A stretch of 64,000 nt of DNA from Sediminispirochaeta bajacaliforniensis DSM 16054 (GTDB lineage Bacteria > Spirochaetota > Spirochaetia > DSM-16054 > Sediminispirochaetaceae): NCBI RefSeq assembly GCF_000378205.1, contig NZ_KB899419.1, positions 62,001-126,000 of the forward strand. Reading direction: 5' to 3'. The notes below the pieces were generated by a model. It saw only the letters and a program-made list of their open reading frames with translations, was not told the origin of the DNA and made no database searches. The translations under genes and the position numbers were made by a program. Shown here one piece after another: positions 24,616 through 34,368 of the stretch. Every line of letters starts with the position of its first letter. Within the stretch, counting starts at the first letter, position 1.

Positions 24616-24668
24616 TCTTGCGGATACCGATAAAGACCTATAGTATTACTTTCATGAGGTAGAATAGT

Positions 24669-25016
24669 ATGAAGGAGAAGTTACGGAAGTTTTTACGTAT
24701 CCTTTCGGTCGAGATTTCAGCCATGGAAGAGGGGATTGTCGTATTACTTGATTCTACCAGTGAGCGTCATGATCGCCGTGAGATCACCGAATATGTCTGG
24801 ACGGAAAATAGTGCGCTACTTCGCCATGAATTGCAAATTCTGAAGGCGATCCATGAAGAGGTAGATCGTCTTTCGGCTGAAAGTTTTTCTTCCGTCGATG
24901 AGGCGGGGGATGCTGTTTTGTCAATCTTAACGGAACGAAGCGATGCGCCAAGAGCATTGTATAGCTTTTTCCAGAGGCGGATGGTAAAAATTTACCGGTA
25001 TATTGACGAGGAATAG
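24669..25016 (+). CDS. Small helical protein of unknown function
   Basis: 115 residues, nearly all helical and charged, ATG at 24669 with GAGGT about nine bases upstream. No signal peptide, membrane span or known motif. It lies between the mutS2 group (53-base gap) and the V-ATPase promoter, so it may be the last gene of the mutS2 operon or stand alone. Confidence 0.65.
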   Translation: MKEKLRKFLRILSVEISAMEEGIVVLLDSTSERHDRREITEYVWTENSALLRHELQILKAIHEEVDRLSAESFSSVDEAGDAVLSILTERSDAPRALYSFFQRRMVKIYRYIDEE

Positions 25017-25038
25017 AATCCTCGTTTTCCGTATTCTC

Positions 25039-25067
25039 TTGATGAATGGTCTGGCACCATGTATGAT
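25039..25067 (+). promoter_or_regulatory. Promoter for the V-ATPase operon
   Basis: TTGATG (25039-25044) and TATGAT (25062-25067) are separated by exactly 17 bases. The start would be near 25,074, giving a leader of about 35 bases to the atpE ATG with AAGGGG in front of it. Confidence 0.55.
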
Positions 25068-25109
25068 ACGGAATAGATAAAATTTCACTGAATTGGCGAA
25101 GGGGTTGTT

Positions 25110-25727
25110 ATGGATGTTCAACTGAAAGAGCTGATAGAGACGATTAAAAGCGAAGGGGTCGACAATGCCGAGGCCCAGGCCAAAGAAATCGTCAATGAGG
25201 CGCAGAAAAAGCGAAATGAAATTATAGCCGATGCGGAACAAGAGGCGGCCCGTATCCGAAAAGAAGCCGAAAAAGATGCGGCGAAAATGCAGGCGACTGC
25301 CGAAGAATCGATCCGGCAGGCAGGAAGAGACCTGCTCCTCAGTCTCGAATCATCGATTACTTCAATGCTCGATGCGGTGGTAAAGAAGGAGGCGGCTTCC
25401 GCCCTTACCGGTGAAGGCCTTTCTAAAGCCATTGTGGCCCTTCTTTCCAACTGGAGCGAGGAAAAGGATTCTCTTGAACTCTTACTTCCCGAAAACGAAC
25501 GGCTGGAAGTGGAAGAGTATCTCAAAAAAACGCTTGGAACCAAGATGAAGCAGGGTGTTACCGTCAAGCCTGTGGCCGGAATAGAAGCCGGCTTTAAGAT
25601 TGCCGAGGAAGGCGGAAGTGCCTACTACAATTTTACGGCCGACGGAATTGCAGAAATTCTTTCTCAGTATGTAAGTCCCCGGCTTTCCGCCTTGCTGCGG
25701 GAGAGTGTAAAAGGTCAAAAGGAATAA
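25110..25727 (+). CDS. atpE: V-type ATP synthase subunit E
   Basis: Peripheral stalk subunit joining the catalytic head to subunit I. 205 residues: a long Ala/Glu/Lys-rich helix over the first ~85 residues (AQAKEIVNEAQKKRNEII, DAEQEAARIRKEAEKDA), then a compact C-terminal domain ending in a helix. This is the expected layout of subunit E. It is the first gene of the operon and follows a good promoter. The next gene begins 12 bases later. Confidence 0.93.
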   Translation: MDVQLKELIETIKSEGVDNAEAQAKEIVNEAQKKRNEIIADAEQEAARIRKEAEKDAAKMQATAEESIRQAGRDLLLSLESSITSMLDAVVKKEAASALTGEGLSKAIVALLSNWSEEKDSLELLLPENERLEVEEYLKKTLGTKMKQGVTVKPVAGIEAGFKIAEEGGSAYYNFTADGIAEILSQYVSPRLSALLRESVKGQKE

Positions 25728-25739
25728 GGGAGGCGGCAA

Positions 25740-26312
25740 TTGGCTCAATACTATTATACGATTGCCACCCTGCCGTTCTTTTCGTATGACGCAGTTTCCG
25801 CTATACGTTCGGAGGATTTCCTTGCGCGTTGTGCGGAAGACATGTCGGATAGCGCCTACTGTTCTCTTTGTTATGCAAAACTTGATATTTCCGACCAGAA
25901 AGAGGATGAACTCCCCGCTTTCCTTATCTCCTGGTACCGATTTGAACGGGAACTTCGCAATGAACTGGTTCGTTCCAGAGCGGCAGGTCTTGGCATGGAT
26001 GCCGCAGTGTATGTGCGCCCCGGCGAGGGCCCGACGGGAATTGAAGATATTGTCCGTGATGCCCTGGGGCAGCCGACTCCCTTACAGGCGGAAGATGTGC
26101 TTAATAAGGCACGTTGGCGGAAGCTTGAGGAAATGGAGGTCGGTCATTATTTTGACCTTCAACGGATGATGATTATCTATCTCAAATTGCAGCTTTTGGA
26201 AAGGAAAGGGGCTTTTCGCCCCGAGCTTGGTACAGAGCGATTTGAAGAAATTTATGCAGACGTACGGGAAGCGGTTGCTTCTGCTTCCTCAACCGGGAAT
26301 GGAGAGAGCTGA
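25740..26312 (+). CDS. DUF2764 protein of the V-ATPase operon
   Basis: 190 residues, TTG start with AGGGAGG in front. It opens YYYTIATLPFFSYD and is mostly helical with conserved WYRFERELRNELVRSRA. It matches DUF2764, found between subunits E and A in spirochaete V-ATPase operons such as those of Borrelia and Treponema. The position, size and helical content make it a candidate substitute for subunit C, which is absent, but that is inference. Its stop overlaps the atpA start (TGATGG). Confidence 0.88.
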   Translation: MAQYYYTIATLPFFSYDAVSAIRSEDFLARCAEDMSDSAYCSLCYAKLDISDQKEDELPAFLISWYRFERELRNELVRSRAAGLGMDAAVYVRPGEGPTGIEDIVRDALGQPTPLQAEDVLNKARWRKLEEMEVGHYFDLQRMMIIYLKLQLLERKGAFRPELGTERFEEIYADVREAVASASSTGNGES

Positions 26313-28078
26313 TGGATAGGAGCAGTGGTAAAGTCATAGGAGTAAACGGAAACATGGTATCTGTCTTAGTCGACGGTACCATCTCTTTGAATGAAGTGGG
26401 ATACATCGTTTTAGATGAAAAACGCCTCAAGTCGGAGGTCATACGAATCCGGGGAGACCGGGCCGAGATGCAGGTTTTTGAGATGACCGGTGGAATCGGA
26501 GTTGGCGACAGTGTCGAGTTTACCGGAGAGCTGCTGGCTGTAGAGCTTGGTCCCGGTTTGCTGACGCAGATCTACGACGGCCTTCAGAACCCGCTTCCCG
26601 AATTGGCCCAGCAGTGCGGCTTCTTTCTTCAGCGAGGAGTCTACCTGAGTGCTTTGCCTCGGGATAAAAAGTGGGATTTTTCTCCCAAGGTAAAGGTCGG
26701 CGATAGTGTTACCGCAGCCGATACCCTTGGAACGGTCCCCGAAGGGATTTTCGAGCATCGGATTATGGTTCCTTTCGATAAGCAGGGAAGCTACCGCATA
26801 AAAACGATAGAGTCGGCTGGAAGTTACGACATCGATCATGAGATTGCGGTGATTGCCGATGAAAAAGGGAACGATATTCCCCTCACCATGAGCTTTCAGT
26901 GGCCGGTAAAACGGGCTATTTCCTGCTTTGACGAGCGACTTAAGCCCGAGAAACCGATGATCACCAAGGTACGTCTGATCGATACCTTTTTCCCGGTGGC
27001 CCTCGGCGGAACCTATTGTATTCCCGGTCCGTTCGGTGCCGGAAAGACAGTTTTGCAGCAGATTACCAGCCGTCATGCCGAGGTTGACATCGTAATCCTT
27101 GCGGCCTGCGGTGAACGTGCCGGTGAGGTCGTCGAAACCCTGAAAGAATTCCCCGAATTGATCGATCCGCGAACAGGAAAAAGCTTGATGGAGCGGACGG
27201 TCATTATCTGTAATACAAGTTCAATGCCGGTTGCTGCCCGGGAGGCCTCGGTGTACACCGCCGTCACCATGGCAGAGTACTATCGACAGATGGGGCTCAA
27301 CGTTCTCATGCTTGCCGACTCCACGAGCCGCTGGGCCCAGGCAATGCGTGAGATGTCCGGTCGTCTTGAAGAGATACCGGGAGAAGAGGCCTTTCCCGCC
27401 TATCTCGAATCGGTTATCGCCGGTTTCTATGAGAGGGCCGGTGTGGTCAGACTCAAAGACGGCTCGATAGGATCAGTCACCATCGGTGGTACCGTAAGTC
27501 CCGCAGGAGGAAACTTCGAAGAACCTGTGACCCAGGCGACTTTGAAGGTCGTCGGTGCCTTCCACGGACTCTCGCGGGAACGGTCTGATGCAAGAAAATA
27601 TCCAGCCATCCACCCCCTGGATAGCTGGAGTAAGTACAAGGGGGTCATTGAACCCCAGAAAACCGAATACGCCAGGCAGATTTTGCATCGAGGCGATGAG
27701 GTTGGACAAATGATGAAGGTTGTCGGTGAAGAAGGCACCAGCATTGATGATTATATCGTCTACCTCAAATCCGATTTTATCGATTATGTCTATCTGCAGC
27801 AGAACTCCTTTGATCCGGTCGATGCTGCGGTAGGCGTGGAGCGTCAGACCTACGTCTTTAATTTACTCTTCGAAATTATCGGTTCAGCCTATGATCTTTC
27901 CCAGAAGGATGAGGCACGAACCTATTTCAACCAGTTGCGCCAGCGCTTTCTCGACTTTAACGGAAGCGAATGGAAGTCTGATGAGTTTGTTGCTCAGGAG
28001 AAAAAGATCCGTCAGATGTTCGACGAAAAAAAGACCGGTTTTCAGGAAGATGCAAAACGGCTGCTAAAGCAGGCATAG
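26312..28078 (+). CDS. atpA: V-type ATP synthase catalytic subunit A
   Basis: Catalytic nucleotide-binding subunit of the head. 588 residues with the N-terminal barrel, the bulge domain, Walker A GPFGAGKT (239-246), GERAGEVVE and the Walker B region NVLMLADSTSRWAQAMRE. The non-homologous insert typical of A subunits is present (about 115-200). The start overlaps the stop of the DUF2764 gene. Length is normal. Confidence 0.97.
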   Translation: MDRSSGKVIGVNGNMVSVLVDGTISLNEVGYIVLDEKRLKSEVIRIRGDRAEMQVFEMTGGIGVGDSVEFTGELLAVELGPGLLTQIYDGLQNPLPELAQQCGFFLQRGVYLSALPRDKKWDFSPKVKVGDSVTAADTLGTVPEGIFEHRIMVPFDKQGSYRIKTIESAGSYDIDHEIAVIADEKGNDIPLTMSFQWPVKRAISCFDERLKPEKPMITKVRLIDTFFPVALGGTYCIPGPFGAGKTVLQQITSRHAEVDIVILAACGERAGEVVETLKEFPELIDPRTGKSLMERTVIICNTSSMPVAAREASVYTAVTMAEYYRQMGLNVLMLADSTSRWAQAMREMSGRLEEIPGEEAFPAYLESVIAGFYERAGVVRLKDGSIGSVTIGGTVSPAGGNFEEPVTQATLKVVGAFHGLSRERSDARKYPAIHPLDSWSKYKGVIEPQKTEYARQILHRGDEVGQMMKVVGEEGTSIDDYIVYLKSDFIDYVYLQQNSFDPVDAAVGVERQTYVFNLLFEIIGSAYDLSQKDEARTYFNQLRQRFLDFNGSEWKSDEFVAQEKKIRQMFDEKKTGFQEDAKRLLKQA

Positions 28079-28096
28079 TGAAAGGTGGGAGAAACG

Positions 28097-29392
28097 ATGC
28101 GCAAAGTATACAGTAAAATTGAGGCGATCGCCGGAAGTGTTATTACCGTAAAGGCAGACGGGGTTCGCTATGATGATCTTGCGGTGGTAAGCAGCCGTCA
28201 CGGTGAATCGCTTGCCAACGTTATCCGACTCGACGGAGACCGGGTTTCACTCCAGGTTTTTACCGGAGGTCGGGGAATATCCACCGGAGACGAGGTCCGT
28301 TTCCTTGGTCACCCGATGCAGATCTCCTATTCGGAAAATCTGCTCGGGCGGATTTTTACCGGAAGCGGAAAGCCCAGGGATAAAGGTCCCGAGCTTAAGG
28401 AGAATCTGATCGACATCGGCGGGCCTTCGGTAAATCCCGCCAAACGTATTATCCCCCGCAATATGATACGTACCGGTATTCCCATGATCGACCTCTTCAA
28501 TACCCTGGTGGAAAGTCAGAAGCTGCCGATTTTTTCCGTTTCCGGAGAGCCCTACAACGAACTGTTGGCCCGGATTGCCATGCAGGCGGAAGTCGACCTG
28601 ATCATTTTAGGGGGCATGGGGCTTAAATACGACGACTACCTCTATTTTAAAGAAACCCTTGAAGCCGGCGGAGCCATGAGCCGGACCATCTTCTTCGTCC
28701 ACACGGCGGCGGATCCCATTGTTGAATGCCTTTTGGTTCCTGATATCGCCCTTGCCGTGGCTGAGAAGTTTGCCCTTGAAGGAAAGAAGGTGCTTGTCCT
28801 TCTTTCGGATATGACCAACTTCGCCGATGCCATGAAAGAGATGTCCATAACCATGGAACAGGTTCCCTCCAACCGTGGTTATCCCGGCGACCTTTACAGC
28901 CAGCTTGCAAGCAGATACGAAAAGGCAGTCGATTTTGAGGGATCCGGTTCCATCACCATCCTTGCCGTCACGACTATGCCGGGCGATGATGTTACCCATC
29001 CGGTTCCCGATAACACCGGATACATCACAGAGGGGCAGTATTACCTCAAAGGAGGAAGGATCGAACCTTTCGGTAGCCTTTCTAGACTGAAGCAGGCAGT
29101 CAACAAGGATACCAGAGAGGACCACAGGGCCCTCATGGACGGTATGATCAAACTCTATGCCGCATACAAGGAGTCACTGGAGAAACGATCCATGGGATTC
29201 CGTATGACCGACTGGGATACTAAGCTCCTGAAATACGGTGTACTCTTCGAAGGACAGATGATGGACCTTTCGGTGAATATCCCCCTCGAAAAAGCGCTGG
29301 ACAACGGTTGGGAGATTCTTGCCGAATGTTTTACCAAGGAAGAGACCGGTCTGAGAACGGAATTGCTCAATAAGTTCTGGCCGAAAGGATGA
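28097..29392 (+). CDS. atpB: V-type ATP synthase regulatory subunit B
   Basis: Non-catalytic head subunit. I prefer the ATG at 28097 ([13 protein letters not shown]) over GTG at 28085, because GGTGGGAG lies eight bases in front of it. 431 residues. No intact Walker A, as expected: the corresponding loop reads [15 protein letters not shown]. Conserved FADAMKEMS and a [13 protein letters not shown] segment are present. It follows atpA after 18 bases. Confidence 0.97.
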   Translation: MRKVYSKIEAIAGSVITVKADGVRYDDLAVVSSRHGESLANVIRLDGDRVSLQVFTGGRGISTGDEVRFLGHPMQISYSENLLGRIFTGSGKPRDKGPELKENLIDIGGPSVNPAKRIIPRNMIRTGIPMIDLFNTLVESQKLPIFSVSGEPYNELLARIAMQAEVDLIILGGMGLKYDDYLYFKETLEAGGAMSRTIFFVHTAADPIVECLLVPDIALAVAEKFALEGKKVLVLLSDMTNFADAMKEMSITMEQVPSNRGYPGDLYSQLASRYEKAVDFEGSGSITILAVTTMPGDDVTHPVPDNTGYITEGQYYLKGGRIEPFGSLSRLKQAVNKDTREDHRALMDGMIKLYAAYKESLEKRSMGFRMTDWDTKLLKYGVLFEGQMMDLSVNIPLEKALDNGWEILAECFTKEETGLRTELLNKFWPKG

Positions 29393-29396
29393 TGTG

Positions 29397-29993
29397 ATGG
29401 CGGCGGTTAAGCTGACCAAAAACGAACAGAAAAAACAAAAGGATTCTCTTAAACGGTATCAGCGCTACCTTCCGACCCTTATGCTGAAAAAACAGCAGCT
29501 GCAGATGGTCATCCGTCAGGTCGAACAGAAGATCAGGGATATTGAGGCAAAGCAGAAACGGCTTCGTGATGATCTTGCAGAGTGGATAGCGGTATTTGGT
29601 GAGGATGTCGGAATAGGGGAGTTGATCCGGATCAAGGCTGTGGATCGGGAAATGGGAAATATTGCTGGTGTCGATATACCGGTATTTCGCGAGTTGCTTT
29701 TTGATACCATCCCCTACGACCTGTTTGAAAAGCCGCTTTGGGTTGATAAAGGTGTTGTGGCCCTGAAAGAGATTTCCGCCTTGGATGCTGAGATTGAAAT
29801 CCTGCGACAGCAGGCCGACCTGTTGGGTGAGGAGTTACGGATTACGACTCAGCGGGTCAATCTTTTCGAAAAGGTAAAGATACCCGAAACAAAAAAGAAT
29901 ATCCGAAAGATTCAGATCTATCTTAGCGATCAGCAGACAGCTTCGGTCGTTCGCGGAAAGATTGCCAAGAACAAGATTGTGAGGGTCTCTTAG
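29397..29993 (+). CDS. atpD: V-type ATP synthase subunit D
   Basis: Central rotor shaft. 198 residues from the ATG at 29397 (MAAVKLTKNEQKKQK), preceded by AAAGGATG; a GTG one codon earlier is also possible. Two long helices at the ends (about 1-65 and 125-198) flank a short hairpin region, the usual subunit D layout. It follows atpB after four bases and is two bases from atpI. Confidence 0.94.
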   Translation: MAAVKLTKNEQKKQKDSLKRYQRYLPTLMLKKQQLQMVIRQVEQKIRDIEAKQKRLRDDLAEWIAVFGEDVGIGELIRIKAVDREMGNIAGVDIPVFRELLFDTIPYDLFEKPLWVDKGVVALKEISALDAEIEILRQQADLLGEELRITTQRVNLFEKVKIPETKKNIRKIQIYLSDQQTASVVRGKIAKNKIVRVS

Positions 29994-29995
29994 CA

Positions 29996-31819
29996 ATGAT
30001 TGTACCAATGAAAAAGGTGGTTTTGGTTACCACCGAGACACGAAAGAGCGATTCGATTGCAAAACTGCGTGATTTCGGCCTGCTTCATATTGAACAGCTG
30101 GCCGGAAGCGGTGAGCGATTGGAAGAGCTGAAAAAAACCAGAGACATGGTGGACCGTGCGATCTTCACACTTTCGCCGGATGCCTCGGAGGAGGGCGGCG
30201 GTCCTTCATCCTTTGATGCTGCGTTGGAACTGGCTCGAAGGGTGAACCGACAGGCCGAACGTATCCGGGAATTGTCCGATGATGTGGAACGCTTTGATCG
30301 GGAACGTGAACAGGTCGTACCCTGGGGCGATTTTGATCCACTGGTGATAGCGGAACTGAAAAAACGGGGGATAGCCCTGCGGCTTTTCGAGCTTAGTGCT
30401 GATCAGGCAAAGGCTGCCGCTACGGTGAAAAACCTTTTTCCCGTCCGAACAACAAAAAGTGTTCGCTACGTTGCTGTCGTTGATGATGGAAACCTCGATA
30501 TCGGGGGTTGGAAAGAGTTCCTGCCTCCCGAAACATCACTTTCCGAGATCGAAGGCGTGATTAAAGACCGACGTTCACAGATCGCCCATATTCAAGAAGA
30601 GCTTGATCGTCTTTCTGCAAGCCGGGGTCGCTTGGTAAGGGTGCTCGATGAATTGAATGGGATGGTCCAGTTTGAGAATATTGTAACCGGTATGCACTCG
30701 GAGGGAACGATCGTTTACCTGAAGGGATTTATTCCTGAAAAGCGAAGCGAAGCTATCAAGAAAATGGCCACCGAGAACGGGATGGGGATTATCATTACGA
30801 ATCCCGATGATGAGGACCAAGTTCCGACCCTGGTTGAAAATCCCAAGGCTATCTCCATTATTCAGCCGGTTTTCGGTATGTTGGGAACCATCCCCGGCTA
30901 CCACGAACGGGATATTAGTCTCTTTTTCCTTATCTTTTTCAGCATCTTTTTTGCCATGATCATCGGCGATGCAGGATACGGACTGATCTTTCTCATCCCT
31001 GGTCTGCTTGGAATGCGAAGCGGCAAGAAAAAAACAGGGAAAGTCCCTACTGCCATGGTGTTGCTTACGGTTCTGAGTTCCTGCACAGTGGTTTGGGGTG
31101 CCATTACCGGTACCTGGTTTGGATCTCAATTCCTGGCGGATCTTCCCCCCATAAAGGCCTTGACGATCCCTGCCATAGCCAGTTTCGGCTCTGAAGAGAG
31201 TTCCCAAATGATAAAGTTTATTTGTTTTGTATTGGGAACAATACACCTCTCTATTGCCCACATCTGGAATTTTATGACGGAACTGAGAAAAAAGCCCAAA
31301 ATCCGTGCCTTTGCTCAGCTTGGTTGGCTCTCTATGGTTTTAGGACTTTTTTACCTTGTGCTGAATCTTGTTCTTGATGCCGAAAAATTTCCTATGCCGA
31401 CCTACAGCATCTATATGCTCATCGGCGGTTTGGCTGCCGTCTTCCTTTTTGGTCAGCAAGAAGGAAATTTTATCAAGGGTGTTATTAAAGGGATCGGTGG
31501 TTTTTTGACGACATTCTTGGATTCGATTTCCGCCTTTTCCGATATTATCAGTTATATACGACTCTTTGCCGTTGGACTCGCAACGGTGGAGATCGCAAAA
31601 AGCTTCAATGCCATGGCTTCCGGATTGGGGAACGACGTTGTTGGGATTATCGGTAGTGTTCTGATCCTCCTCCTCGGTCATGGACTGAATCTTGCCATGG
31701 GAGCGCTTTCCGTGATCGTGCATGGTATACGATTGAATGTACTGGAGTTTTCAGGTCACCTGGGAATGGAATGGACTGGGGTTGCGTACGACCCCTTTCG
31801 AAAAAAAGAAACGAAGTAA
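29996..31819 (+). CDS. atpI: V-type ATP synthase subunit I
   Basis: Membrane stator subunit that carries the ion half-channels. 607 residues: a soluble N-terminal half (about 1-300) with coiled-coil sections, then about seven or eight membrane segments, including FSIFFAMIIGDAGYGLIF, and SDIISYIRLFAVGLATVEIA, which contains the essential arginine. Length is normal for the family. It sits between atpD and atpK. Confidence 0.95.
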   Translation: MIVPMKKVVLVTTETRKSDSIAKLRDFGLLHIEQLAGSGERLEELKKTRDMVDRAIFTLSPDASEEGGGPSSFDAALELARRVNRQAERIRELSDDVERFDREREQVVPWGDFDPLVIAELKKRGIALRLFELSADQAKAAATVKNLFPVRTTKSVRYVAVVDDGNLDIGGWKEFLPPETSLSEIEGVIKDRRSQIAHIQEELDRLSASRGRLVRVLDELNGMVQFENIVTGMHSEGTIVYLKGFIPEKRSEAIKKMATENGMGIIITNPDDEDQVPTLVENPKAISIIQPVFGMLGTIPGYHERDISLFFLIFFSIFFAMIIGDAGYGLIFLIPGLLGMRSGKKKTGKVPTAMVLLTVLSSCTVVWGAITGTWFGSQFLADLPPIKALTIPAIASFGSEESSQMIKFICFVLGTIHLSIAHIWNFMTELRKKPKIRAFAQLGWLSMVLGLFYLVLNLVLDAEKFPMPTYSIYMLIGGLAAVFLFGQQEGNFIKGVIKGIGGFLTTFLDSISAFSDIISYIRLFAVGLATVEIAKSFNAMASGLGNDVVGIIGSVLILLLGHGLNLAMGALSVIVHGIRLNVLEFSGHLGMEWTGVAYDPFRKKETK

Positions 31820-31849
31820 ATACTTCATTTAGAAAGAAGGAGAGAGCAG

Positions 31850-32281
31850 ATGAACTTCGGAATGTTAGGAATTGGAGCGGCCCTTGCTTTTTCGGCAATG
31901 GGATCGGCCCTCGGCGCTGGTGCCGCCGGAATGGCTGCAGTTGGTGCATGGAAAAAGTGCTTTGCACAGAACAAACCGGCACCATTCATGCTGGTTGCCT
32001 TTGTTGGGGCTCCCCTTACACAGACCATCTACGGGTATATTCTGATGAATACCCTTAAAGGGGTTGCCGATACGGCGAATGGCTGGCTTTTGCTTGGTGT
32101 AGGCTTGTTCGGCGGTATTGCAATGGGACTTTCCGCTCTTTTTCAGGGAAAGGCTGCTGCATATGCATCCGATGCCTTGGCTGAGACCGGTAAGGGATTT
32201 GGTAACTACATCATGGTCCTTGGTTTGATCGAGACGGTTGCCTTGTTCGTCATGGTATTTATGATGGGTGTTGTCGGTTAG
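31850..32281 (+). CDS. atpK: V-type ATP synthase rotor subunit K, Na+-type ligand set
   Basis: Rotor ring proteolipid with four membrane helices (two hairpins), 143 residues, AAGGAG ribosome site. In the first hairpin LTQT gives Thr57 and Gln58; in the second FQGKAAA gives Gln99 and LIETVALF gives Glu128. These match the Na+ ligands Thr64, Gln65, Gln110 and Glu139 described for Enterococcus hirae NtpK, so Na+ translocation is likely, by family knowledge. Last gene before an intrinsic terminator. Confidence 0.95.
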   Translation: MNFGMLGIGAALAFSAMGSALGAGAAGMAAVGAWKKCFAQNKPAPFMLVAFVGAPLTQTIYGYILMNTLKGVADTANGWLLLGVGLFGGIAMGLSALFQGKAAAYASDALAETGKGFGNYIMVLGLIETVALFVMVFMMGVVG

Positions 32282-32302
32282 GCACACGAACTTCATGTAT
32301 AT

Positions 32303-32344
32303 AAAGCCGGTCCACCGCCGATGGCATACGGATCGGCTTTTTTT
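32303..32344 (+). terminator. Intrinsic terminator of the V-ATPase operon
   Basis: AAAGCCGGTCC and GGATCGGCTTT form an 11-bp stem (one G-U pair) around a 20-base loop and are followed by a T-run. It lies 21 bases after atpK. The ispG start is only 12 bases beyond the T-run. Confidence 0.85.
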
Positions 32345-32355
32345 AAAGTGGTGTA

Positions 32356-33408
32356 ATGAGCATGCTACGAGAAAAAATTCCCGTCGGGGATCTCTTTATA
32401 GGAGGTGACGCCCCCGTAACGGTTCAAACCATGTGGAAACGTCCTCTTGTTGGTGAAAATATTGATGATGTTTTGGCATCCATACATGATTTTGCGGCCT
32501 TTGGATGTGATCTGATACGGTTTTCGGCTCCCCGTCTTGAAGATGCGGGAATCATCGGATTGATTGCCAAAAGGAGCCCGATTCCGATCGTTGCGGATAT
32601 TCATTTTGATTATCGCATTGCTCTTGAGGCCATTCGTGCAGGTGTCCATAAGGTCCGCATTAATCCTGGAAATATAGGATCACGGGAAAAGGCCGAAACG
32701 GTGCTTCGTGCGGCCGCCGATGCCGGGGTTGCAATTCGCGTTGGTATAAACGGAGGATCTCTGCCTCGAACGCTTCGTAATCACCCCGATCGTGGAGAGG
32801 CCATGCTACTTGCTGCCGAAGAAGAGATCGGTATTCTTGAAAAAATAGGTTTTAGCCGGGTGGTTTTCAGCCTGAAATCGTCCGATATTGAAAGCAGTGT
32901 GAAGGCCAATACCCTTTTTTCACAGCGATATCGTTATCCTCTGCATATCGGTCTTACAGAATCAGGGCCTTTGGTCCCCGGAACGGTAAAGTCGTCGATT
33001 ATGATCTCTCGCCTTTTGCTTATGGGCATCGGTGATACTATCCGTGTGAGTCTTTCCGAAGAACCGGTCAAAGAGGTGATGGCCGGAGTTGAGATCCTCA
33101 AAGCTCTTGGACTTCGGAAGAATGGGGTCAGGATTATCAGCTGTCCCCGGTGTGGCCGTTCGACCTTCGACCCGCATGCTTTCCTTGCCCGGTATGAAAA
33201 AGAGTTATTGAAAAGCGACAAATCACTTACGGTTGCGGTTATGGGGTGTGTTGTGAACGGTCCTGAAGAGGCCCGTCACGCAGACATTGGCATAACCGGC
33301 GCAGGAAGGGAAGTGATTGTCTTTCGGAAAGGGTCTATAGTCTATAAAGGGGAAGCGGAAAGGGCGTACAAGGCCTTTTGGGAACAATTTGCAGCCTTTG
33401 AAGGGTGA
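32356..33408 (+). CDS. ispG: 4-hydroxy-3-methylbut-2-enyl diphosphate synthase
   Basis: MEP-pathway iron-sulphur enzyme that converts MEcPP to HMBPP for isoprenoid synthesis. 350 residues, the short bacterial form: TIM-barrel (VADIHFDYRIAL, RINPGNIG, GINGGSLP) and an Fe-S domain with Cys263, Cys266 (SCPRCGR) and Cys298 (MGCVVNGPEE), plus the conserved Glu after NGP. No strong ribosome site is seen before the ATG; a second ATG lies two codons later. It starts right behind the V-ATPase terminator. Confidence 0.96.
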   Translation: MSMLREKIPVGDLFIGGDAPVTVQTMWKRPLVGENIDDVLASIHDFAAFGCDLIRFSAPRLEDAGIIGLIAKRSPIPIVADIHFDYRIALEAIRAGVHKVRINPGNIGSREKAETVLRAAADAGVAIRVGINGGSLPRTLRNHPDRGEAMLLAAEEEIGILEKIGFSRVVFSLKSSDIESSVKANTLFSQRYRYPLHIGLTESGPLVPGTVKSSIMISRLLLMGIGDTIRVSLSEEPVKEVMAGVEILKALGLRKNGVRIISCPRCGRSTFDPHAFLARYEKELLKSDKSLTVAVMGCVVNGPEEARHADIGITGAGREVIVFRKGSIVYKGEAERAYKAFWEQFAAFEG

Positions 33409-33428
33409 TCGATCGGGAGGAATTTACG

Positions 33429-34346
33429 GTGGTGAAAGCTTGCAGACATGGTGGTGGAAGCGTTTTCCTCATCGGCATGATACTTCTCTTCTGTCTTGTT
33501 CCTGGGCTTTTTTCACAAAGTACCGAGGGCCCCCCTTCCTGGATCTTGCTGGAACGGGGAAAGAATTCCTTTCACGACGGTGAGTTGGGAGTGGCCCTAT
33601 TCTACTTTAGAAAGACCTTGGAGCGGGGGGATCTCATAGCCGACGGATATACCTGGACGGGAAAGGTGTATGAGGCGGAAGGTGAACTCGTTCTGGCGGA
33701 GCAGGCATATCGCAACGCCATCGAGCATGAAAAGAGTTTCTACGTGTGGGAAGAACGCTATACCCCGCGAAAGCTTCTTGCGAGGGTTCTTGAGCGGGAA
33801 GGTAAGCAGGAAGAAGCAATCGCCGTGTATGCAGAGATTATCTCGATGCAGAAAAAAGAGTATCCTGTTCAGGAAATTCCCGATAAACTTCTCTTGAGTA
33901 ACTACCTCGAAAAGGGTCCTGATAAATTTCTTGAGCTCTACCGCCCCGAAGGCAGCCAGACAATTCCCGCCCATGCCGCCTTGGGTACTCTTTTTATGGA
34001 AAAAGGGGAGAGTGATGCGGCAATGGGACATTTACTGCTTGCATGTACCATCCCGCTTTCCATGACAATCGATCTCCTTTTATCCCGAGAGCCTGGATAT
34101 CGCTTTATCACCACCTCTTACGGTTATGAAAATACCTTGAACCTTTTGAAAAAGGGAGAGGCCGATGACGATATCGCGCTTTTTTTCGAGGATGCGGGAA
34201 TGTATGAGTCACTCTACCATTTTGCTTCTCTGTTGGAACAGGAGGGGGCAAAAGAGCGTGCCCTGGAACTCTTTACCATTCTGACCTACCTTAACGGCGG
34301 TGGCCGTTGGCGTCTTCTTGCAGAAGATGCGCTTGCCGGTTTTTAG
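33429..34346 (+). CDS. Exported TPR-like protein of unknown function
   Basis: I choose the GTG at 33429 (or the adjacent GTG at 33432) because GGGAGG ends eight bases before it; the frame also runs back to 33405. About 305 residues: basic N-terminus, hydrophobic core [19 protein letters not shown] as signal peptide, then repeats of the TPR helix-turn-helix type ([44 protein letters not shown]). Probably periplasmic. It lies between ispG and uvrA in the same direction and ends 22 bases before the uvrA start. Confidence 0.85.
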   Translation: MVKACRHGGGSVFLIGMILLFCLVPGLFSQSTEGPPSWILLERGKNSFHDGELGVALFYFRKTLERGDLIADGYTWTGKVYEAEGELVLAEQAYRNAIEHEKSFYVWEERYTPRKLLARVLEREGKQEEAIAVYAEIISMQKKEYPVQEIPDKLLLSNYLEKGPDKFLELYRPEGSQTIPAHAALGTLFMEKGESDAAMGHLLLACTIPLSMTIDLLLSREPGYRFITTSYGYENTLNLLKKGEADDDIALFFEDAGMYESLYHFASLLEQEGAKERALELFTILTYLNGGGRWRLLAEDALAGF

Positions 34347-34368
34347 GAAATTTCGTACTCTCCTGTTT

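Noticed and set aside
32397-32407. AGGAGGTGA inside ispG as an internal start signal
   Set aside because: No start codon lies at the right distance and the region encodes the conserved N-terminus.
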